Assembly: GCA_020086605.1 (NCBI GenBank)
Contig: JACBWW010000002.1
Span: forward strand, 30,680,475 to 30,744,474
DNA: 64,000 bases
Direction of reading: 5' to 3'
Origin: Lanius collurio
Lineage: Eukaryota > Chordata > Aves > Passeriformes > Laniidae
The notes under the pieces were generated by a model. The model saw only the letters and a list, made by a program, of their open reading frames with translations. It did not search any database and was not told where the DNA came from. Of this stretch, positions 1 to 11,322 are shown in pieces (the first letter of the stretch is position 1; each line of letters starts with the position of its first letter). The position numbers were made by a program, and so were the translations under genes.

Positions 1-139
1 CAGGTATTTCACCTGTGTTATAAACAGAAGGCTTGATGTCTGTCACATTAGTCTTCCATTAGACTGGATGAATATTAATTAAGCAGATACTTTCAAAATA
101 CTTGCAGCATATGCAAGTACTGAATGTTAGAGTCCTTGA

Positions 140-560
140 AATCACTCAGAGGAGGGCAGCAAAGCTGGTGTAAGGGCTGGAAGGAGCATCCTGTGAAGAG
201 TGGCTGAGGACTTTTGACTTGTCTAGTTTGGAGCAAAGGGCTCTCAGAGATGACCTCATTGCCTTCTACAACTCCTTGAGGAGTAGAAGTGGAGAGGGTG
301 CTCAGCTCTTCTCCCTGTTATCCAGTGATAAGACCTGTGGGAATGGTTCAAAGCTGCACCAGGGGAGGTTCAGATCGCAAATTAGGAAGCATTTCTTTAC
401 TGAGATGGTCAAACCCTGGAACAGGCTTCCTAGAGTCATGGTCAATGCCCCCAAGCCTGTCAGTGTTTAAGAGACATTTGGACAGTGCCCTCAAGAACGG
501 GCTTTAAGTTTTTGACAGGTCATCGTAGGTTCCTCCCAACTGAAATATCCTATCTTACTC
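140..560 (+). mobile_element. CR1 LINE, truncated 3' part
   Basis: The sequence follows the end of the CR1 reverse transcriptase frame and the short 3' UTR found across birds. It has an ordered series of CR1 landmarks: GAGGGCAGCAAAGCTGGTG, the 'gacctcattgccttctacaac' type block, the 'aattaggaagcatttctttac' type block, 'ctggaacaggcttcc', and a tail resembling 'taggttcctcccaactga'. The copy is diverged and 5' truncated, as is usual for CR1. The 83-codon open frame at 219-470 is a remnant of this element and not a host gene. It lies in sense orientation inside the GLP1R intron. Confidence 0.88.
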
Positions 561-1264
561 TAATTTGAGCAAAAGAATATGAATTGATAGAAATAAAAGC
601 TTTCACTTCAAGGAAGACAGTGTGGGATTATTTTGAGTTTTGCTTCTTGTTCTTCTTGCCAGTAGTTATTGGGACAAACTTTTAATCTTGAATGCATGAG
701 ATGTTTTAAGAGAAATGTCAGGGCTATCACAGAAATACTCACTTTTTGGTTTGCAGGCTATTTGTGTCTGAATTCTTCCTGTTACTTAATCACCTTGCTA
801 AGATTCATGGTTGCATCCTTCATTTCTGTATCTTGACTGTTATATTGCAGCCTGAAAAACAATGTAGGAATAACAAGTTAGCCCTTGAAGTGTAGAGTTA
901 TGTGCTGTGGTACCTGGACTGCTGTTGGCACTACACTTAGCTACTTTGACATTGAGTATTTCAATGCTACAGCCTTCTAAACTAGACACAGCATGCATTT
1001 TGGTGTGTTTTTATCAGTGTAGAGTTGCTGTGTGTTACTTACCTTCTTTACCTCACATGAAATTTTGGAAATCCTAATGTGTCTTGGAAGTTCAAAGCAC
1101 AGATGAAGACTTGGGTCTGAGCTTTTATTCCGAGCCCACTTATAGAGAAAATGGAGTATTTTCAAAGGGTCACGGTGAAAGGACAAGTGCAGAGGTCACA
1201 AGTTATAGCAAGAGAAATTCCACTTGCATGTCAGGTGAAAATAAATTCATGGTCAGAGTGGTCT

Positions 1265-1415
1265 GATGCTGGACGAGAGGCCCAGAGGAGCTTTGGAGGA
1301 CCTTGGTGATACTCAGAACTTGGCTGGATACAGCCTTAAGTTACTGCTGTGAACTGGAGCTGGGCCAGAGACTTTCAGAGGTGCCTTCCAACCTGAATGA
1401 TTACATGATTCAGAA
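1265..1415 (+). mobile_element. CR1 LINE 3' end, short and diverged
   Basis: The 3' half reads 'ggtgccttccaacctgaatg' followed by 'attacatgattcag', close to the common avian CR1 ending (ccttccaacctgaatgattctatgattc). The upstream portion ('ggaggaccttggtgatactcagaac') fits the end of the CR1 frame less well. It is too short to assign to a subfamily. Confidence 0.65.
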
Positions 1416-2315
1416 TAACAGCCAATAGCCCTCAGGATCTGACAGCCTTGCTAATTGAGTGATTTTGCATCTACTGACTTGTCTCAAAACAGATTGTTGT
1501 GAGATGTTGGCAAGTTCTGTGGCCCAGGAAGCTCCCACATGATCCTTATGCCTCTTTCACTAACCTGTTAGGTGTCTGGCATGTATGCCTATCAAAAGAG
1601 AGTTAAGGATCATTCTTGTGAATTTTTTCCTGTGGTTGTGTACCTTGAACTCTCTCACACATGAAAAATAATTTATTTTAGCTTGGTTTGTCTTTCATCC
1701 TTTGCTAGCTGTGTCATTGAACTTGCCATCACTCATTTCAAGACAGTTTGATTGCTTTGACAAAATGTTCTGCAGTTACAGATAGTTACAATTGTTAGAG
1801 GATTTAACACACTGTAGAGGTGGGAAGGAATACCAAGTACTCTTCCCTTTGCCAAGATATTTTTTAAATATTCCAGGTATTGATAGATTATGTCTTTCAG
1901 GCCATCAAGAAGGTAGGTTTTGGTTGTCTTTCTTGATTACAGGTGGAGAAAAGAATACAGAGGAAAGACATTGCAGGTACAAGAAAGCACAAGGCTTCTT
2001 ACTGAGTTTGGAAGATTTTCCAGGTGAAATGCAGCCAGTAGCTGGATACAGAGCTTTGCTCTCACCAAGAAATGCTCTGCAGTGAAGTGGTGGGGGAGGT
2101 TAAAACTTGTGGGAACTTACTAAGGTTATTTTGAGGAGGTTTTTATCCTGCAGCCTCTGGAGGGGAGGACCCTGTGTCACAAAACAGTGCAGTGACTTAC
2201 CGAAGATGAAACTGTGTCAGAAATGGAATGTAGGAACAGTGACTCCTAGTGATCATTTGGATCAACAATGGTCTGTTCAGTGGCAATGTGGTTTTTAATT
2301 TCTTTGTGATCTTAG

Positions 2316-2454
2316 GTTGGCCAAGTCTACGCTGACTCTGATCCCGCTGCTGGGGACCCACGAGGTCATCTTTGCCTTTATTACTGACGAGCATGCCAGA
2401 GGGATGCTGCGCTTTGTGAAGCTTTTTACTGAGCTCTCCTTTGCTTCATTCCAG
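2316..2454 (+). CDS. GLP1R: GLP1R exon: TM6, ECL3 and most of TM7
   Basis: This 139-bp exon encodes part of the glucagon-like peptide-1 receptor, a class B1 (secretin-family) Gs-coupled receptor of the plasma membrane. It begins with the last base of the Arg348 codon and then gives 46 codons matching human residues 349-394. The class B PLLGTHE motif of TM6 is intact, including His363 and Glu364. Also conserved are Asp372 in ECL3 and Arg380 and Lys383 at the top of TM7, which line the peptide-binding pocket, and Gln394 at the exon end. The identity is GLP1R rather than GCGR or GIPR because of the THEVIFAF and FTELSF stretches. Differences from human include Met371 to Thr, Thr378 to Met, Ile382 to Val and Thr391 to Ala. 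The boundaries are TTAG/G and CAG/GTAGCA. The upstream intron is phase 2 and the downstream one phase 0. Confidence 0.97.
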
Positions 2455-3303
2455 GTAGCACTCACAGTGTGCCCATGGGCATAAGATATTTTTTTGGTGC
2501 TGTTTGGGGACCTACTTTCTCTCTCATTCATTGCATGCTCCCCATTCCTTATATTTCTCAGTTTAGCACTGGATCATACAGGATTATGACAGTGGAAAGG
2601 CAGGTGTAAGGACTAATTTTTAACAGCTGACTTTACTACAGTAAACTGGTATTCCTGTCCACATATTAATATTTACTTCCTATGACTCACCTCAGGGCAA
2701 TAAGAAAATTGTCTGTGATTTCCTGTAATTGTATAATGGCATTGCTGAAAGCACATTTTGTGCTTTCTCCAATGTTTTTGATAGTCCTTGGAAAATCTAT
2801 GCCGTGAGAGGTAGCTGTCTCCAGCTGTAACTGCATGTGAGGATGGTATAGGCTTATTGTGATTTTTATTTAACTGTTGACTTAAGTAAGGCCATTTCAA
2901 ATTAGTCTCCTTGTGTAAGGAAATCATTATTCTTTTAGTTTCCATGCACAGTCACTCATTCCCTGTTTATCAAGCACAGAGCTGTATTTAAGACTGCTGT
3001 GAATTGCTCACTTATGAAGTGTTTATGACTTGAAACCAGGTAAGGAAGAAGGGGAAAGAAATCACTAGACAAAAATAACAGATTGAAGAAAACAGCAACT
3101 CCTTTTTCCTAGTATCTTGTACTTTGAGACACAGTTTGGTTAAACCTCCACTCTGCCACCAGAGCTGACAGGGACCAAAGATTCTCCACCTTTCAGTCTT
3201 ATCATGGACATGCCAGTGTGGAGCCTCTGACCCTTTGCAAGTGAGTTTGGCAAAGTGAGGAAACTGCTCTGCTCACTGTTCTTCTGGTTTTTGTTGATTT
3301 CAG
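2455..3303 (+). other. GLP1R: GLP1R intron, 849 bp
   Basis: This phase 0 intron lies between the TM6/TM7 exon and the 42-bp exon. The donor is GTAGCA and the acceptor ends TTGATTTCAG. I recognise no repeat or RNA gene in it. The 90-codon minus-strand frame at 2673-2945 has no recognisable homology. Confidence 0.9.
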
Positions 3304-3345
3304 GGGCTGATGGTTGCAATTCTTTACTGTTTCATCAATAATGAG
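3304..3345 (+). CDS. GLP1R: GLP1R 42-bp micro-exon: end of TM7 and start of helix 8
   Basis: Fourteen codons (GLMVAILYCFINNE) match human residues 395-408 exactly except Val405 to Ile. The exon contains Gly395, the class B position 7.50 reference residue, and the Asn-Glu pair at the TM7/helix 8 junction that contacts the G protein region. The length of 42 bp and phase 0 at both ends match this gene family's conserved micro-exon. The acceptor is TTTCAG and the donor GTAAGA. It is too short to be found by an open-frame scan and was identified by homology and splice sites. Confidence 0.96.
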
Positions 3346-5888
3346 GTAAGAGAGATACTATTTGTTCCAATTTGCCTTATCAGCATACACCATAAGAAAA
3401 GGAAATTGAAAATGGTCTTGAACTGCTAAATTGTCCTTGTTCAGGACTATTTTTTTTACAGATACTTCCTTGCACAGCTCCATGGGATAACTCATCAGGC
3501 AAATGTGTTTGGAGGGAGTTCAGGCAGTATAATTTAGGGTTGCTCTTTTGTAGACATGGAATCTCACAAATACAGTGTTGCTTAAAATTGTGTAGGTTGC
3601 AGTGGTGGGATTCTTTAATTAACAATTATAGCTGCTCTTCCTAATCTGTTTTATAGTGCTTCTTATTTGCTTGTTTTTGTGAACGTGGGAGTGGAGCCCA
3701 TTTTATTATATGAACTCAGCTCAGCTGGCTGGTGAAGTTGAAGAATCTTTGTGGCTGTTGCTGTACAGTTTGGTTTCATTTGGTTTCCCTATAGCCCAGC
3801 TGCTTGAAGACATTATCATTCTTTCATTAAAACTGAACTTCCCAGTGGTAAATTCAACAGGCCCAGAACAATGTACCTTTGGCTTTGAGTTAATGATTGC
3901 AAGTACCATCTTTTGTGGCTTGTGCTGAATCCCAGCCCTGTAGAGGGAAAGGGTATTTTTCTGTTTCAGTATTGCAGGAATCTCTCATGTTACCTTCTAA
4001 GTGATTGTTATTCATTCATTTAGCAGCCAGGTTTGTAAGGGAAGCAAACACTACTCATGTGGCAGTACATTATTAAATTAAATGCACATCAGTATGTTTT
4101 ACGCTCACACTAAATCTACTCTTAATGATGACATGGTAATTCAAGATCACTTATTGAGAGACAGGCCTCATCAAGGAACTGGAATCAGTAGAAAAATGTG
4201 CTATTTGTGTCATTACAGCCAGGCTGGAGTCAACAGAAAAGCAGCAGGCATCCTGAACTAAGGCTTGCAGGAGTCTGCTCACTTTTGTAGCTTGTGGGTA
4301 AGATTTTATTGAAGTGAATCTGTTAATTGTACTGCTTACCAAAATCAGAGGTGAGTAGCAGCAGGCTTTGCTGTTGTGAATGAATGTCACTTGCTGTATG
4401 TCTTGAATTGAAGAACATTTGTTTCAAATGCCTTGTATGGCTTTATAGGTGTACTTCAATCCTGAGATGCAGCACTGTCTGCTGCTGGATCATGTATTTC
4501 TTTTGATTCACCTTGGCATTTGCTCGTACGTCCCCTGTGCATCTGCAGCCAGGCCTCTCAGGTGTAATGCTCAATAACTTCCTTCACATGGTATAAGGAC
4601 AAAGTTACATCATAACCCAGACTTTATTACAAGGCCTCAAACAGGCAGGCTTGTTTCATTTGAGGGAGCTTACTGTGTAATAGCCTACCTATGTTTCTAA
4701 GAGATCCTCCAAATCTCTTGTTACTACAATTCTCTTGCCTTTGTAATATAGTTCATAAAATCTAACCACAGTGTGCTCAGCTTCCCTGACAGACAATCCA
4801 GGATGAATTATTTTGCTTGTTCCAACTCTTGTTAAAAGAAGGGAGTAGGATTTTGTCAAGCCTGGTCCTCAGCATCTATAAAATAAATCTATGTAAAGAG
4901 TTTGATTAAGTGAAATCTGTTATAAACTAGATGAGAACTCTTTTGCTAGACTAAATGAGAAACTTTTTTCTGACATGATGTGTGTGTCCAAAGACTATCC
5001 TTGTTTGCAGTGTGGTCTGCATTTTATTTTTGTCTGTTACTCATTGACTCCATTTCTTTTTCTTTAACCACACAGAATGAAAGTTCTTTGCAAGTCCTAG
5101 TGCCCAGATCAAGACTAGAAATGAAGATAGAAGCAATATTAATGTCCTTTTCTAATATCCATTTCTGAAAAAAATAATAGAGTATGTTCATATTTCAGTC
5201 TTATTTCACCTGAAGGATTCTGGATTTTCTCTGAATTTGCTCTGAAGTCAACAGTAGGGTCTCATGAGATTGCCTGTTACCACCAATGTTCTTTGCAAAA
5301 TGAGCTAGGCTTAAAAAGACCCATTTTTCTGCTGTTAGTACTGCTTTCTATAAGAAATATTTTAAACCACAGAGATGCTGCCTTTTTCCACCAGATAGTT
5401 CAGGATGGTTCAGGTTTCATTCTCTGTAGTCTTGGTTCTCCTTTTTGCCTTCTTGCTATTGCAATGGAAGTATGATTCACTATCTTCTACTTTAAAGAAC
5501 CTGTCCTGATGCCAGGACTCTTGAGTTCTTGAAATACTGCTCAATCCTCCCTTTTGCTTTTAATTTTTGTCATTCTCTATACAAACTATTAATTAAACTC
5601 TTCCATCAGCTCCACTCCATCGCATCTTAGACCCACTTTCCTTTCACTATGATTTGTTGAGATTTTTTAGCCAAAATTTAGGAGGTTTTTATAATCAGAT
5701 TGCAGATTCATTGCCACACTGCCAACTTCCTTCCCCATTAGTTGCATAAAGCTCAATCAGCAGCTTTCTGTGAGAAGACTTCTCCAACTTTTAATCTCCA
5801 TAAACATCTTTTTCAAGTTCTCCCACCTCTTCCCTTTCTCTTTCAAAATACTCCACATAAAATTTTTTTCTTCTTCCCCTTTCTCACA

Positions 5889-6204
5889 TGTCATGGTTTA
5901 ACCTCAGCCAGCACCATGCAGCCACTTGCTCATTCCCTCTTGGTGGGATGGAGATGAGAATTGAATTAATTTACTACTTCCCACCGGCAGGCAGGTGTCT
6001 TCCCAGCTTCTTGCACATCTCCAGCCTGCTAGCTGTCAGGGTGGGATGAGAAGTAGAAGAGTCCTTGGCACTGTGCAAGCCCTGCCTAGCAATAACAAAA
6101 GCATCTCTGTATTACCAACACTGCTTCCAGCACAAATACAAAAACACAGCCTCATACTATCCACTGTGAAGAAAATTAGCTCTACCCCAGCCAAAATCAA
6201 CACA
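5889..6204 (-). mobile_element. Solo LTR of an avian endogenous retrovirus (probably ERVL-like), internally deleted
   Basis: Read on the + strand, it opens with TGTCATGGTTTAACCTCAGC and closes with ccccagccaaaatcaacaca. These are the reverse complement of the two ends of a common avian LTR whose sense strand begins TGT..GGTTT. Several inner blocks also match: the cttcttgcacatctccagcc block, 'gtccttggcac', and 'gaaaattagctctacccc'. Normal copies carry a middle section with the TATA box and polyadenylation region. Here the sequence passes directly from the 'attgaattaatt' part to the 'cttcccagcttcttgc' part, so that middle section is missing. No internal retroviral genes accompany it. I could not define a clean target duplication, and the class assignment is from memory of the family. 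Confidence 0.72.
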
Positions 6205-7686
6205 TCGTGGGAGCCTTGTTCTTGGTTTCCTTTTTCCTGTATAGCTTATTTCTGGGGAATATTATCAACACAAGGAAGTTACTAGGATAATTATTTTGCT
6301 GAAAGATCTGTAGATTTACTTCTGTGCTCAGGAACTGCCTCTGCAAAATAAATCTTAACCTATTCCCTTGCTTATACATTCAAAGCCATGTAGGCAAAAT
6401 TCAACGCAGACAGCACAGCTGCTCCCTACCCTCTTCCTAACCCCTGGAGAGACAACTGGTATTATGCCATTCAGATCTGTTCCTAAGATAGACTGATTCC
6501 TACAGTCTTTTGTTCAGGTCTTCCATTCACTTTATCTCAATCTTGCAGGCTATTTGTACCATAGCTCAAGCCTGTCATGTCCAGCTGGAGTAAAGACTCA
6601 TTTCTTCCCTTTGACTGACCTGAAGGGTACCTATTTCTATTGCTCATTGACTTATTCTGTCAGTCACTACATTCATGCTTTCATTCGGGATTTGCCAGTA
6701 AATGCCTGCAACAGCTTTTTTCCAGTGCTGCCTTACTGTTTTCCAGGCCTACAAAAGATGCCAAATACTGGAGTGGTAATATGGTCAGTTCTTTTCCTGC
6801 AGACACTATGGTTCCTGCATTTCTGCCTTTGACCATTCTCCCTCATTCTTCTATACCAAGCAATCCCAGACACACAGTCTTTTTCTGGTGTCTTTATGCA
6901 TCTTTTGACACAGAAGACCGCCCTTTACCATGGTAAAATACAAGCTTTTGTCTCAGCATCTTTCCTTCTGACCTGTGAGGTGGAGGCCAGATTCTGGGTT
7001 CTGACAGATTGTCAGAAACACAGAGATGCAGCTGGTTCCACCAGGACAGTGTTCGATACAAGGGCCATAGCCCAGAGCTGAAAATTGCTGCTAGAGGTGC
7101 CCACCGGGGGAAGACAATTAGTTTTGTAAGGCTTTGCTCCTTTTTTAGGACTGCCTCTCAAATTCAGTATTTCACAGTGAACAAGCAAAGAAAGCAGACA
7201 TAGAGCTGCTGGTTTCGTAGGAAGTTTCCCTCAGAATATGAAGGTTTCAGCAGCCTGGGCATGATGACAAACCTGTGCTGAAATGGCCATCAACCTACTT
7301 AGTCTCTTGGTGGTCGGTACAAGATCCTAAAATAGAAGAAAAAGCATCTCTCCAGAGAAGGCTTCCTTAAGTGACCCACCTACAATGAACTTATTTCCAG
7401 GCTGAAGTACACACCATAATGAACTGATTACTGTGGTTGCACTCCTGCCTTTTATCTGGAGTAACAAGTGTGCAATTTTATGTCCTCTGCCTTATGTGTT
7501 AAAAGCTAATGGTGTTCTTACTTCAGTCAAGTGGCAAGAACTTTGCCCTTGGAACAGGGAGATCTAAATTCTGTTTGTGTTCAGCAGTTACAAAACCTGG
7601 GATAAACTTCCAAACGAGTGTAGAGGTTACACAGTTCAACCCAGAACCTGTGACTAGATGAGCATACATTGCAGCTTTTAGAAAAG

Positions 7687-7820
7687 CTAGTATCTGGAAT
7701 GAGATACTGTAATTGCTATTTAAAAAGGGGGAATAAGTACAGTCTTTAATCTGCTTAATTGTTGTTTTCAATTCTGAATACACATGAAGTTTTTTATGAA
7801 ATAAAAAGAACCCACATAAA
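7687..7820 (+). repeat. Copy A of a 134-bp duplicated sequence
   Basis: The block from ctagtatctggaatgag to cccacataaa recurs at 11190-11322 with only a handful of differences (about 95% identity by eye: single substitutions, one G-run indel and a 2-bp indel). The similarity stops sharply at both ends. The left end can form a hairpin (agtatct, six-base loop, agatact). An AATAAA lies at 7800-7805, 15 bases before the right boundary. It matches no repeat family I recognise. Confidence 0.9.
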
Positions 7821-8290
7821 TACTCAAAGAACAAAAATAATCCAGGACATAATAATGTTTAAATCAAACCAGAAATTAGAACTCTTAAGAATACCTGTGA
7901 TGCAATAGTGAGCAGGAAGCCAATCTTTTCAGGTGTTTCATGGCTGATAAGCAAATTCAGCTTAATTGTTAGTACTGGTAGGGCATAGAGTACAATCAGT
8001 ATTGAGGTGAATACAATTTAGAGCAAAATAATGAAGGTTAAGATTTTCTGATGCATAAAAGAGCTTTTTTTTCTACAAGTAAAAATGAATGTCATCATTA
8101 TTTTAAATGTAGAATGGCCTACCATGGATTAATGAGATAATTGGATAATTGGAAGCAATAATACTGCAGGTTTAAAGTACTTCCAGCTTTTCTCAGTAGT
8201 GTGGTATCCTTGCTTTTTTCTGATGGAGTCATTTAAAGAGCTGATCAGTTCTACAGTCATTCCTTTTGTTTCCTTCTTTGCTTCTGTTAG

Positions 8291-8458
8291 GTTCAGATGG
8301 AGTTTCGGAAGAGCTGGGAGCGCTGGAGATTGGAACATTTGTATGTCCAGAGAGACAGCAGTATGAAACCTCTGAAGTGTCCAGCCAACAGCATCAGTAG
8401 TGGGGGCACAGTGGGCAGCAGTGTCTATGCTGCCACTTGTCAGGCCACATTCAGCTAA
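8291..8458 (+). CDS. GLP1R: GLP1R terminal coding exon: helix 8 and cytoplasmic tail
   Basis: Fifty-five codons plus TAA match human residues 409-463 in length and order. Helix 8 is highly conserved ([17 protein letters not shown]). The palmitoylation cysteine Cys438 is present (TGT at 8378-8380). Beyond it lies the serine-rich tail that in mammals is phosphorylated for desensitisation and internalisation. Two of its three serine pairs (444/445 and 451/452) are kept. The first pair is changed to Asn-Ser by an AAC codon at 8387-8389. The end reads CQATFS where human has CQASCS. The acceptor is CTTCTGTTAG and the incoming phase is 0. The frame is intact, so the gene appears functional in this region. 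Confidence 0.97.
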   Translation, partial: VQMEFRKSWERWRLEHLYVQRDSSMKPLKCPANSISSGGTVGSSVYAATCQATFS

Positions 8459-11189
8459 GATTTCTGCAGGTGAATCAGACTGAGAACAATGAACTGTATA
8501 ATATACCTGAAAACCCTTAAATACCCAGGTAAGTGGCTTAAGTTTGCCATCTCCAGCGAGAAACTTAAGCATATGCTGCTCATTGCCTGCAGGCTGTTGG
8601 ACAAAGGTTTCTAGGGAAAGCAATCTGGTAATGTAATCAACACATCAGAGGAAAAATTGATCATGTCTAAAGTAAGTTAAAAGAGTTTCTTCCTATTTGC
8701 ACACAAGGCCTCCGGGGGTCCAAAACTTGAGCGTAGCATTGATCCAGTCTGAAACCACAGGGTCAATGGCTTATTACTGTTGAGTGGGCGAGCTGAGTGA
8801 TCGACTGATTAAATTACAAGGATATAGAATATGATTATTGCCAAAAAATACATTCAGACTTCTCTGGGGATAGGGTAAGGTGCCATCACCATTTCAGGAA
8901 AAAAATAATTTAGTGGGACACAACTTGTGTTTCAGGGAAGAATCAGTTTTGTAGCAGGAATTTCCCAAAGTTAAATTTGAAAATATGCTAACCTTTTTTT
9001 CTGGGTAGGTGAAGAACAGCATCCTGAAGTTCTATCAATATACAGCAGGTAGTGTAGGGAACACTTCTGAATACTATCTTTAACCTTCACTTTAAAAAAA
9101 TATAAAAACTCAAACAAAAAAAAAATGCAGTCTCTGTTAGGAGCCTGCTCTGCTAGGAATAAGTGCACATTATCTCTGTTGACATGGATGGAAATGTCCC
9201 CTGCATGCACAGGCCTTTCACTCTCAGTGCTAATCTGCCCACTTCGTGGGCACACAGGCATTCACAGGGATGGGATGATGACTGGTGTTTCCAAAGAACA
9301 TTTCTTGTCTGAGCTTTACTCTGCTTCTGGTGGGTGCAAACACACAGAAAGAAGTCAGCTTGTGGCCTCTGCTGGTCTTAGCAGACCTCTCCTCGTTGAA
9401 AAGATTCGGTAGTTGGCAGAGTGGACTCACTTTGGTTTCCCCTCCGGCCCTGCTCCTTCTCTCCTGTGACACAAGGTACCCGAGGGGGAGGCGGCCCTTG
9501 CAGAGGGCGCGGGTTCAGCACCAAGGACAGCTCCCGCCCCCTGCCCGGGGTGGGCTGCCATCCTCCGGAGCTTCCCAGCAGCGGCATTCCAGAAAAAACC
9601 CTAACCAAAACCAACAGCTCCCAACAAAAAATCCTGAACTCTATGAGCTTTTTTCCGCCTGTTTAAAACAACAAGGGCTCGTGCAGTGACTGCATCTGCA
9701 CTGTGTAGCGTGTTCCCTCCCTGATGGTGACAAGAGTTGCTGGGGAAAAGCAGAAGTACCTTCAGAAGCAGGTGATCCATTGCATCACTTAAGAAAAGCT
9801 TTAGATATCTTAACTCCGCTCTGACTTGGGCTCCCTTTACAACAAAAAGGCAAAGTGCCAGAGACTACCTCTGAGAATCTCCCTATTCACTGATTCCTTG
9901 TAATAAGTGAGCAATTTCCATGGCATAGCAGTTACGACTACTCAGCAGAAATAACACCCCCTATTTTCAAGTCTCTTTGCACTTGCATTCACAGCCCCTA
10001 TTGCTAAGAAAGTGGACTGGATATTCTGGGATTAACTCGGCATCTTTCCTGCCTGAAGCTAGATTGCTTTGCATGGGATTATTTAATCATTGTATTAGAA
10101 ACCTAATTGCCAACAGCATGGATTGGTTTTGCAATCATAAGGTTAGAATTGAATTAGAGACGATGTGCTACCTTCTTCTGCTATGATGCTTGTAATTGAG
10201 CTCCAGGGAAAAAGACATGTTTGCAGAAATCCACCACAGTTCTCAGGCCAGCTTATGTGTCTTCAGCATGCTGGCTTCTCTGCAGGCTGCTTCTAGGCCT
10301 TCCATCCCTAACATCGGTTGCAGAACTGACTTCGGAATGAAGCACTTCAGGTTCTTCTGTAAATTTAATAACTAGCTTCTGTGTTGTGTGACCATCAATA
10401 CAATACTTGTTTACTATATGCAGATGTTAACTGCTGTCCTACAATTTAATTATTTAGCTTCCTGTACGTACAGAGTATGCTTGTTGTTTCTATCTAACAT
10501 CTACCCTGAAGTGCTTAGAACAGGAAAAAAAGTACCAAAGATAGTCACTGGCAGGTGAGAGGGCAGCATGGTGACAATTTACAGCTGCGGGATAGTGCAC
10601 ATTGGTGGGAATAATTTCCCTCATTAATATTCAAGAGTGGATGCTGGTTTTCTTGGGCCCTGCTTAGTTGTGTGCAAACCTGGAAAAAAAGTTTCCGCTG
10701 CTTGCGCAGCTGTTGGCACAATGACAGTTTCACTGTGACAGTAGGAAGTTACAGAAGTGTTTTAACTCATGGCTGTGCTGGACAAACAAGTGTGTGTAAT
10801 AAATGAAAGAGGACAGACATGGGAACAGAGAGCATTCCCACGTGTGGTAACAAACCTGTACTTAGTTGCTGTCACAAGCAAGATTCAACAGCTTGATGTG
10901 CTTTTGAGTTAGTAGGCTGTTCTTGTCCCTCCTACTCATTTGTGAACTGAGGGCTTTGGGCCCACAAGAATAATGCCAGTTAACTTATATTGGTGACTTC
11001 TGCTTTGTTAGAATACAAGAGAAAAGAAAGGTAAGAAAGCACAGTCTTAGGCAAGCAGAGGAAATTTTTCCCCCTCTAATTAAGCTCTTGCTTGTTCAAA
11101 CCTTTTTAAATCCCCTCTCAAAACAACTCAGTGGAAGTAATTACCACCAAGTAGAATTACAGTATTTGTGTATTTAGAGACTGAGCAAA
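8459..11189 (+). other. GLP1R: GLP1R 3' UTR and downstream flank
   Basis: The 3' UTR begins at 8459, but its end cannot be fixed. I saw no canonical AATAAA soon after the stop; the first clear one I noticed is near 10798 (gtgtaataaatg). Apart from the CpG-rich patch at 9475-9600, the stretch is AT-rich and I recognise no repeat, exon or RNA gene. Confidence 0.5.
9475..9600. promoter_or_regulatory. Short CpG-rich patch about 1 kb downstream of GLP1R stop
   Basis: Roughly 125 bp contain about a dozen CpG dinucleotides and GC-box-like runs (gggggaggcggccc, cccgccccctgcccgggg) within otherwise CpG-poor sequence. This suggests an unmethylated regulatory element, a small promoter, or a remnant of a GC-rich repeat. 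No transcript or open frame with recognisable homology is attached to it. Confidence 0.35.
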
Positions 11190-11322
11190 CTAGTATTTGG
11201 AATGAGATACTGTAATTGCTATTTAAAAAGGGGGGAATAAGTACAGTCTTTAATCTGCTTAATTGTTGTTTTCAATTCTGAATAAACATTGTTTTTTATG
11301 AAATAAAAAGAACCCACATAAA
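11190..11322 (+). repeat. Copy B of the duplicated 134-bp sequence
   Basis: Direct-orientation partner of 7687-7820. The hairpin at its left end has one mismatch (agtattt against agatact). The AATAAA is retained near the right end, and the similarity stops after cccacataaa. It lies 2.7 kb beyond the GLP1R stop codon, so the two copies bracket the last coding exon. Confidence 0.9.

Larger units (their letters stand above)
1..2315 (+). other. GLP1R: GLP1R intron, 3' part (upstream exons outside window)
   Basis: This stretch precedes the first recognisable GLP1R exon and ends in a usable acceptor (TTAG at 2312-2315). I looked for the preceding exon, which should encode TM5 and the third intracellular loop, and found no matching reading frame, so the intron probably continues beyond the window edge. 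It contains two CR1 fragments described separately. The remaining sequence (561-1264 and 1421-2315) is AT-rich, with no feature I can identify. Confidence 0.7.
3346..8290 (+). other. GLP1R: GLP1R last intron, 4945 bp
   Basis: This phase 0 intron runs from donor GTAAGA to acceptor CTTCTGTTAG and is the largest complete intron in view. It carries the minus-strand LTR (5889-6204) and one copy of a duplicated 134-bp sequence (7687-7820). Outside these, the sequence (3346-5888, 6205-7686, 7821-8290) is AT-rich and I see no exon, RNA gene or known repeat. Confidence 0.9.

Noticed and set aside
219..507. Two overlapping open frames near the window start
   Set aside because: They fall inside a CR1 LINE remnant and do not represent a host gene.
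5369..7052. Similar words near 5370 (cacagagatgctgcc...ttccaccag) and 7018 (cacagagatgcagctgg..ccaccagg)
   Set aside because: The similarity covers under 40 bp with gaps and could be chance. It is much weaker than the 134-bp duplication.
8129..8623. 164-codon minus-strand open frame, the longest fully determined frame apart from gap artefacts
   Set aside because: It lies antisense across the GLP1R terminal exon. The sense strand has a clear homologous protein and splice sites, so this is a shadow frame.
9285..9689. 134-codon frame across the CpG patch, with overlapping frames on both strands
   Set aside because: High GC reduces stop codons in all frames. No frame has recognisable homology or splice support.
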